From an uncultured Clostridia bacterium (GTDB taxonomy: Bacteria; Bacillota; Clostridia; TANB77; CAG-508), in NCBI GenBank assembly GCA_949746285.1, contig CATJZH010000089.1, positions 1-11,746 of the forward strand: 11,746 nucleotides of DNA, written 5' to 3'. The translations under genes were made by a program, and so were the position numbers. The notes under the pieces were generated by a model. It saw only the letters and a list, made by a program, of their open reading frames with translations, ran no database searches and was not told the origin of the DNA. This document shows positions 6,701-11,746 of the stretch, piece by piece (positions within the stretch are counted from its first letter, which is position 1; every line of letters starts with the position of its first letter).

Positions 6701-9700
6701 TGGATATTTAGGGTATGGTACATTCGATGTAAACGTTGATTTAGGAGCAACAGAAGAAAATTCATATACACCAATTATAAGTTTTGAAAATAAAGGTTCA
6801 AGTGATGCTATAATAGTAAAATATGATTTAAATGGTAAAATTTTATGGGCTCAATCAATAGGTGGAGATGGATATGATGAAGTTGCTAATATTGAAGAAA
6901 CAAATGATGGTGGTGTAATAATATATCTTTCTTCTAATAGTAGCGAATTAAATATAAAAGATAAGATATATCAAAATGAAGCAAATATGTATAATTATGG
7001 TATACTTATTAAATATGATAATAACGGAAATATAGAATGGTCAGAGGAATTAGGAGATAATGATACTATTCTTTATGATCATATTGTAAAAACAGAAGAT
7101 AATGGATATATAAAATTTGGACAATTTTCTGGATCGCATTCTAGTAGTATAAAAATAGGACCTTATATTATTGAAAATACGACAGGAGCAAGTGACTGGT
7201 TGGATTCTGTAATTGTAAAGTATTCTCAAAATGGTGATATAGAGTGGATTACTTCTATAGGTGGAGAAAGTACAGAAGTTATTACAGATGTGGAGCAATT
7301 AGCAGATGGCGGTCTTTTAGTATATGGTAATACATTTTCTGGAAACAGTATAGTAGAATTAGATAATACAGATCAAAATCAATTATATATAGAACCAAAT
7401 AAAAATAATATTGGAAATGCTTCTAAGGGTATGGTTTTTAAACTTAATTCAGAAGGTAAATTAGAAAAATCTATGTTTATGGAATCTAAGTTACAAGATA
7501 GTACTATAGAAGGAGTAGGGTATGTAAATTTACTAAAAGCAATAGCTACTTCAGACGGAGGATTTTTAGCAAGTGGTGAATTTGTAGGCAAAATAAATTT
7601 AGGAGATTATGTAGCAAATAATGAAAATAACAATGCAGATGGAATAGTTATAAAATATTCTTCAGACTGTGAAGCAGAATGGATAAAAGTTTTAAAAGGC
7701 AATAATATGGATAGTATTGTAGATATGGTTGAAACTAATCCAGATGAATATGTTATTATAGGAAATTATAATAGTGAAGAAGCTTCTATAGATTCTTATA
7801 CTTTTGGCAATACTTTAACAGAAGAGGTAGTTGAAAATGAAACTATGTCGTATTATTTAACAAATAGTATTGTTGCAAAAATTAATAAAGATGGAGAAAT
7901 ATTATCAGCGAACTTAATAGAAGGAAATAAAGTAGAAGAAGTTTCAAAAGTATTAAAAACAAATGATAATGGATATATAGTAATAGGAAAATCTAATAGT
8001 GAGCAAATAAAAGCAGGAGAAAACAATACTTTTGAAAATATAGCAGATATATTAATTAAAGATGAAGAAACTAATAACGAAGCTACTCCTAACATTATAT
8101 ATAATGAAAATGCATTTATGATAAAATTTGATTCTAACAATAATGTTGAATGTGGAAAATTTGAGGCTACACAAGAATTAAAAATTACTAAAGATGTAAA
8201 CAATGAATACTTATTAAATTTTTTTAAAGGACAAGATATTGCTGAAGCAAGATTATCAAATTCATCAAATTTTGAAGTTTTAAATAAAAGAAAAGATTTA
8301 TATATATCAACAAAAGTAGAAAATAATGAGGGAGGAACAATATCAGGGGCAGATAATGTTTTTTATGAAAATGTAAGATATGGTTCTTCATCTACAAAAG
8401 CAATAAATATTGTGCCAGATGAAGGTTATGAAATAGCGGAAATTACTATAAATGGAAAAATATTTAACTGTGAAATAAATGAAGATGGAACTGCAACTAT
8501 TGTACAAATTAAAAATATAACACAAGATCAAGTGATTAGTGCCAGATTTGTATTATCATCAGAAAAAGTAACAATTAATGTAAGAGATAATACAGGAAAA
8601 CCTATTGAAAATGCTGAGTTTTCTATTATAAATTACGAAAATGATTTTGAAAAAACATTTATTACTAATTCAGAAGGAAAAGCAGTAGTTCAAGCACAAA
8701 GTGGAATATATGAAATTAGTAGTATAAATATACCATATGGCTATGAAAATACATACTCATCGGAATATGTGATAGAAGATGAAGCAGAGAATATTTTAAA
8801 TATAGAATTACAAAAATTAGATCAAGTAATAGTACATCATTATTTGAAAAATAGATTAGGTAATTATACAACAGAAAAAGTAGCAGAAGATGATATTTAT
8901 TTAGGTAATTCAGGAGAAACATATAAAGTAACACCAAAGCTAGATTTAATAGAGTATGAATTAGAAAAAAATTTAAATAATAAATATAATATTCCAAATA
9001 CAGCAGTAGGAATTTATTCAGGAACAAAAGAAGTAAACTATTATTATGAAGAAAGACCATCGACATTAATAGTTCATCATTACAATTTAGGAACTAATAA
9101 AAAGACATATTTAGGTGATTATAGTGAAGCAGAAGATAAAATATATAAAGGATATAAAGGAGAGCAGTATAATACTAGTGCTATTCTTGAATTTGATGCG
9201 GGTAATCCAAATGAAACTCTAGCCAAAGGATATAGTTTAGTTGATATAGCAGGAAATGAAACAGGTACATATAAAGGAAATGAAACAGTTTTATATTATT
9301 ATTATGATATAGAAAAATTTAATATAACTACAAAAGTAAATAAGCATATAGAAGTAAACAGTGCAGGAGAAGAAATAGAAGTTACAGGTGGTACTATTTC
9401 TGGTGAAGGAGAAAATCCTTATGAAATAGTAACATATGGCGGAGAAACAGCAAGAGATTATATAGTTACACCAGATGATGGTTATGAGATAGTAAAAATC
9501 ACAGTAAATGGAGAGCCTATGGAGTTTACAACAAACCAAGATGGAGTTGCAATTTTAGGATATATAGGTAATATACAGGAAGATAAAGAAATAGAAGTAT
9601 TTTTCGATAGATTTAAAGGCTATGTAACAGTACATTATATTGATGAAGAAACAGATAAGCAAATTATACCAGACGAAGTAGTTGGAGGATATATAGGATA

Positions 9701-11746
9701 TGATTACATTTTAGAGCCAAGCAAAAATGTTCCAGAGTATTATGAAAATACACGTGCAGATGGAGCATTAGTAGGTAAATTTAAGACAGAAATGCAAGAA
9801 GCAACATTCTATTTTAGATTGAAAAACTACGAATATACTCTTGAATATTATTATGATGAAAAAATTGATGATAGTAAAACAGAAGTTAATGAGGTCAAAT
9901 ATGGAACAGAAATAACTTTAGAGGATTTAACAGGTAAAATAGAACAAAATTTGAAATCTGGATTTAGATTTGATACTACTATTAACTTACCAGTAGTAAT
10001 AACAAATCATATAGAAAACAATACAATAAAAATATTGTATACAACTCAGGGTGTTATAGACGAAACAAAGTCTATTTATAGAGTAGAATATTATTATGAT
10101 GATATAATTGATAATTCTAAAACAGATAGAATATCAGCTACTATAGGAGATGTAATAGATACATATATAGACAAATGTCCAGATGGATATACTTTAGTTT
10201 CTACAGTTGGTTTAGGACTAATAGTTGATAAAAATCCAGATAATAATGTAATAAAAATTTACTATGAATATACAGGTGGTATTTCTGAGGAAGATATGGC
10301 AACATATGTTCTTGAATATTACTATGACAATATTCAAGATTTATCTAGAAGACAGACTATGAGAGCAATAGTAGGAAATATAATTACAAAAGAAGATTTA
10401 TCAGGAAAAATAGAAGCTAATATGTTAGAAGGTTATAAACTAAGTTCTATGACAAATATTCCTTTAACAGTTAGTAAAAATGAAGAAGATAATATAATAA
10501 AAATATATTATGTGAAAAAACAAGCTGGAGAAGGCGGAGAAGGTGGAGAAGATGAAGATAAAAGACCAGATTCAAGTTATGTAATTCAATATTATTATGA
10601 TGATGTTTTAAAATCTTCAATTACAGAAACAATAATTTGTAAAGTAGGAGACGTAATTACAAGAGAATTGATTGGTAGAAATGTAGCTACAAATAAAATT
10701 AAAGGGTATAAACTTTATTCAATAGTAAATATTCCATTAACTGTATCAAAGGATGAAGATGAAAACATAATAAAAATAAAATATGTAAAGAAAGATGAGG
10801 GAGAGCCAGATGATGATGACGACAATAATCCTAATAAATCAGAATATGTAGTAAAATATTATTATGATGGAGTTATAGACAACAAAAAAACAGAAACAAT
10901 AATAGGAATTGTTGGAGAAGTAATATCAACATATACAGATAACTGTATAGAAGGATATAGATTAGCTGAAACTACAGGAATACCTCTAACAATAAGTAAA
11001 GATAAAACTCAAAATATAATAGAAATATATTATGTAATAGATGATAATCCAATAATTCCAATTGATCCAGATGATCCTACAAAATTGCCTGGATATAAAA
11101 TAGAGTATTATTATGATAATGTTTTAAATGCAAATTTAACTAATAGAGTTATAGCTAATGAAAATACTGTAATTACAGAAGATACAATACGTAATAAGAT
11201 AGATAAAAATACAGCAGAAAGATATAGATTCTTTACAACTAATTTACCAATAACTATAAAAGGTGAAATTGATGAAAATGTTGTAAAAGTATTCTATATA
11301 TCTGATAGCTTAGAAAATCAAACAGGATATAAAATAGAATACTATTATGATAGTAAGTTAAATTCAAGTTTAACAGAAGCATTATTAATAAATAAAAATG
11401 CTGAAATAACAGAAGATATGATAGCTGATAAGATTGAAAAAAATAAAGCAGAGGGGTACAAGTTCTTTACTAGCAATTTGCCAATAATAGTAGGTGAAAA
11501 TATTAATACTAATATAGTAAAAGTTTTTTATGTGTCAGATAACCCAGACACACCAATTAATGTAACAGGATACAAGATAGAATACTATTATGATAATGAG
11601 ATAAATCCAAGTTTAACAGAAGTAATAGTAGAAGAAAAAGGTGTTTTAATAACAGAAGAAAGCTTGACAGAAAAAATAGCAGCACATAAACAAGAAGGCT
11701 ACAAATTATTTACAACAAACTTACCAATAGTAGTAAGTGAAGATAT
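3759..11746 (+). CDS. Giant modular surface protein (SpaA/Cna_B, beta-propeller, InlB-B, MucBP, YYYD repeats), 3' end outside window
   Basis: I read one frame without a stop from ATG 3759 to the window edge, 2662 codons. Residues 8-33 are a basic stretch plus one hydrophobic helix (about 11-30), a signal or anchor without a clear cleavage site. Residues 34-630 are beta-rich and unassigned, with an EF-hand-like DLDGDGIEE loop at 76-84. SpaA/Cna_B-like domains follow at about 631-707, 739-845 (YTLKEISVPAGY) and 859-955. A predicted beta-propeller spans about 975-1500. Then come an InlB-B-like domain (1515-1598), a degenerate SpaA-like domain (1602-1688), MucBP-like domains (1690-1765, 1769-1850), a second InlB-B-like domain (1854-1951), a third MucBP-like domain (1954-2022) and at least eight YYYD units from 2026. 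Comparable proteins of uncultured Clostridia are annotated as SpaA-type pilin-related or MucBP proteins and thought to be adhesins or wall stalks. The function here is inferred. A wall anchor, if any, lies beyond the edge. Confidence 0.9.
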   Translation, partial: MSLQESQKRKVKICIVAILLLIVIASLIFVKSKNTTKIVTDKELLKAMTYAEVIDGEGSIENTENNVSFDVFFMRDLDGDGIEEKLRGTCKQIGKEDTLYMQLDVFDGELKDAQIFVNENEIVVDEFGTEIATKPGNIYLQGAILQDDDVKENIVGSNIETIFLNSISGKSKTLTGKVHSGDYAFETRKLDALKGDMNAYSKINSITLKGTYVNLSGEEIEINKKVTFTVDWYGEIAVEIPEFAYGTKDNKNQIKDLETAIDEENNEFKVKFDLYVQETKNELYLQDVNVKIKTPELNGSFATKAEAVGTNTTSEYYEDTKELNVYRGEMEGKLADGMFGNNRINKFTINLVYPLEAIDVNNINSVQINVPVEVVYGGYNNSSDSTGDEIYFENPTFSETATGNISIRYTEKAVTDTKVTVSIGKKELEENIVSKEKIQNLYNNIPNKDEGDFYPVTWHASTISEADGYVIKETKDDLHIADQFLKSDESTISMENISKNVGIYFGNIQNSLEENGEIRVYDDETNNLVARFTKDNWNEYTSSNPYLYDVAINYVRVETSNIKADSNIIIYNIKEIDDDYMVNNYSKEEFNDLKYIQSTVSGYIGDAYINTDTNKAVYKDAELIDNYEGDINLRIIKTNKIDENKIPNIKFKLTGPNYEEGRILKTNSEGQLEFRGLVYNSEYVLEELGSDNLKKPDNIKFTITSTNKIYLQEGVVKSSEIISEDNRIAVFYIEGEENSLCNLEINKIVRPENIGLKDAKYRLYLEKDCIGEYTTDENGKILIENLCQYDANQHTANMYTLKEISVPAGYTKIEDIKFRLETRPDGLKAIVTDGTIKEQLTDKDTVKIKILTKQTSLPSFKLVNKDNETGEVLAGSKFAIYSVKGEEEEKLEIALDSNYNIIGTKEIIDGKEYYTLTTNENGEISAELREGLYKAVEIKTVDDKYDLTNNTYYFGVGINEWKDVSSVYIGDDVDYIIRGLDGYLGYGTFDVNVDLGATEENSYTPIISFENKGSSDAIIVKYDLNGKILWAQSIGGDGYDEVANIEETNDGGVIIYLSSNSSELNIKDKIYQNEANMYNYGILIKYDNNGNIEWSEELGDNDTILYDHIVKTEDNGYIKFGQFSGSHSSSIKIGPYIIENTTGASDWLDSVIVKYSQNGDIEWITSIGGESTEVITDVEQLADGGLLVYGNTFSGNSIVELDNTDQNQLYIEPNKNNIGNASKGMVFKLNSEGKLEKSMFMESKLQDSTIEGVGYVNLLKAIATSDGGFLASGEFVGKINLGDYVANNENNNADGIVIKYSSDCEAEWIKVLKGNNMDSIVDMVETNPDEYVIIGNYNSEEASIDSYTFGNTLTEEVVENETMSYYLTNSIVAKINKDGEILSANLIEGNKVEEVSKVLKTNDNGYIVIGKSNSEQIKAGENNTFENIADILIKDEETNNEATPNIIYNENAFMIKFDSNNNVECGKFEATQELKITKDVNNEYLLNFFKGQDIAEARLSNSSNFEVLNKRKDLYISTKVENNEGGTISGADNVFYENVRYGSSSTKAINIVPDEGYEIAEITINGKIFNCEINEDGTATIVQIKNITQDQVISARFVLSSEKVTINVRDNTGKPIENAEFSIINYENDFEKTFITNSEGKAVVQAQSGIYEISSINIPYGYENTYSSEYVIEDEAENILNIELQKLDQVIVHHYLKNRLGNYTTEKVAEDDIYLGNSGETYKVTPKLDLIEYELEKNLNNKYNIPNTAVGIYSGTKEVNYYYEERPSTLIVHHYNLGTNKKTYLGDYSEAEDKIYKGYKGEQYNTSAILEFDAGNPNETLAKGYSLVDIAGNETGTYKGNETVLYYYYDIEKFNITTKVNKHIEVNSAGEEIEVTGGTISGEGENPYEIVTYGGETARDYIVTPDDGYEIVKITVNGEPMEFTTNQDGVAILGYIGNIQEDKEIEVFFDRFKGYVTVHYIDEETDKQIIPDEVVGGYIGYDYILEPSKNVPEYYENTRADGALVGKFKTEMQEATFYFRLKNYEYTLEYYYDEKIDDSKTEVNEVKYGTEITLEDLTGKIEQNLKSGFRFDTTINLPVVITNHIENNTIKILYTTQGVIDETKSIYRVEYYYDDIIDNSKTDRISATIGDVIDTYIDKCPDGYTLVSTVGLGLIVDKNPDNNVIKIYYEYTGGISEEDMATYVLEYYYDNIQDLSRRQTMRAIVGNIITKEDLSGKIEANMLEGYKLSSMTNIPLTVSKNEEDNIIKIYYVKKQAGEGGEGGEDEDKRPDSSYVIQYYYDDVLKSSITETIICKVGDVITRELIGRNVATNKIKGYKLYSIVNIPLTVSKDEDENIIKIKYVKKDEGEPDDDDDNNPNKSEYVVKYYYDGVIDNKKTETIIGIVGEVISTYTDNCIEGYRLAETTGIPLTISKDKTQNIIEIYYVIDDNPIIPIDPDDPTKLPGYKIEYYYDNVLNANLTNRVIANENTVITEDTIRNKIDKNTAERYRFFTTNLPITIKGEIDENVVKVFYISDSLENQTGYKIEYYYDSKLNSSLTEALLINKNAEITEDMIADKIEKNKAEGYKFFTSNLPIIVGENINTNIVKVFYVSDNPDTPINVTGYKIEYYYDNEINPSLTEVIVEEKGVLITEESLTEKIAAHKQEGYKLFTTNLPIVVSED
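5646..6630 (+). repeat. Three SpaA/Cna_B-like (prealbumin-fold) domains in the giant protein
   Basis: Domain A (5649-5879) opens NLRIIKTNKID and contains YVLEEL. Domain B (about 5973-6295) opens LEINKI, has GLKDAKYRLYL and the hallmark YTLKEISVPAGY. Domain C (about 6333-6626) opens FKLVNKDNETGEVLAG and has YKAVEI. Each keeps a Lys in the first strand and a Glu in the Y-x-x-x-E strand, as needed for an intradomain isopeptide bond. The acceptor Asn/Asp cannot be placed with confidence, so bond formation is possible but unproven. Confidence 0.75.
6681..8258 (+). repeat. Predicted seven-bladed beta-propeller within the giant protein
   Basis: The motif D-x-(I/M)-(I/V)-x-K-(Y/F/I)-x-x-(N/D)G-x-(I/L)-x-W-x-x-x-(I/L)GG, followed by a DGG(Y/V)(I/L) strand, recurs at 65-81 residue intervals. 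Copies start near 6798, 6993, 7203, 7422, 7635, 7863 and 8106. Good examples are DAIIVKYDLNGKILWAQSIG and DSVIVKYSQNGDIEWITSIG. Copies 4, 6 and 7 have lost the Trp. The leading half-unit (about 6681-6797, with the typical FDVNVDLG strand) lacks its partner, and the last copy lacks its end, so the two could close the ring. The style matches SBBP/delta-60-type propeller repeats. Confidence 0.7.
8301..9824 (+). repeat. Alternating InlB-B-like, SpaA-like and MucBP-like modules in the giant protein
   Basis: InlB-B-like copies are at 8301-8552 (GGTISGADN, IVPDEGYEIAEITINGK) and 9318-9611 (GGTISGEGENPYE, TPDDGYEIVKITVNGE). A SpaA-like domain (8562-8822; VRDNTGKPIENAEFSI, IPYGYENTY) lies after the first. 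MucBP-like modules are at 8826-9053, 9063-9308 (both opening VHHY and ending in YYY(Y)) and 9618-9824 (VTVHYIDEETDKQI). The middle two are divergent MucBP forms, and the third is a standard one like those in the 178-1221 ORF. Confidence 0.7.
9834..11746 (+). repeat. At least eight tandem ~80-residue YYYD repeats, running off the window
   Basis: Units begin at 9834, 10077, 10305, 10578, 10845, 11094, 11328 and 11571, so they are 81, 76, 91, 89, 83, 78 and 81 residues long plus one cut by the edge. Each opens Y-x-(I/L/V)-(E/Q/K)-YYYD, continues with a T-E or S-x-T strand, a conserved (E/D)-GY(K/R/T)-(L/F) turn and a LP(I/L)-x-(V/I) or IPLT(V/I) strand, and closes (I/V)(I/V)K(I/V)(Y/F)Y. Linkers in units 3-5 are acidic or Pro-rich (GEGGEGGEDEDK, GEPDDDDDNNP, IPIDPDDP). 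Units 6-8 are the most alike and share NLPI and TGYKIEYYYD. Confidence 0.9.

Noticed and set aside
113..9539. Many minus-strand ORFs of 60-160 codons rich in Leu, Phe, Tyr and Cys
   Set aside because: They lie opposite purine-rich coding sequence, have low-complexity composition, no RBS and no recognisable domains. They are antisense shadows of the + strand genes.
1..11746. Mollicute-type genetic code (TGA as Trp), suggested by the AT-richness
   Set aside because: Trp is encoded by TGG throughout and I found no in-frame TGA in the 2662-codon ORF or the other genes.

Overview
The window is very AT-rich and strongly purine-biased on the + strand. All the credible genes lie on that strand. Together with Gram-positive signals (AAGGAG-type Shine-Dalgarno sites, sigma-A-like promoters, U-tract terminators, a sortase-like C-terminus, and MucBP, SpaA/Cna_B and BIG2 domains) this points to a low-GC Firmicute. 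An uncultured gut Clostridia-type lineage is most likely; that placement is inferred from sequence style and not proven. The standard bacterial code fits: Trp is TGG and no in-frame TGA occurs in the long ORFs.

Layout: (1) 1-1221 holds the end of a surface protein. A 56-codon fragment stops at 172, and a 347-codon ORF (178-1221) in the next frame carries MucBP repeats and a PLTGD-type wall-sorting tail but no signal peptide. The two look like one adhesin split by a single-base frameshift, closed by a strong terminator at 1233-1271. (2) 1344-2715 is an AAA_14/DUF4143 ATPase. Its promoter is embedded in three tandem 23-bp repeats. (3) 2746-3516 is a small membrane-anchored protein with two BIG2 Ig-like domains, with its own promoter and terminator. 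(4) 3517-3758 is a noncoding leader with a candidate promoter and a weak dyad. (5) From 3759 past the right edge runs one uninterrupted ORF of at least 2662 codons, encoding a giant modular surface protein.

The giant protein has, in order: an N-terminal membrane anchor; about 580 residues of beta-rich unassigned sequence with an EF-hand-like DLDGDG loop; three SpaA/Cna_B-like domains; a predicted seven-bladed beta-propeller; InlB-B-type, degenerate SpaA-like and MucBP-like modules; and at least eight tandem units of about 80 residues starting Y-x-x-E/Q/K-YYYD. Its C-terminus is outside the window.

Three of the four loci encode putative extracellular or surface proteins built from adhesin-type beta domains, so the region is best read as a cell-surface/adhesion island with an unrelated accessory ATPase between. 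Each intact gene appears to be transcribed separately. No RNA genes, CRISPR arrays, insertion sequences or recognisable attachment sites were seen.
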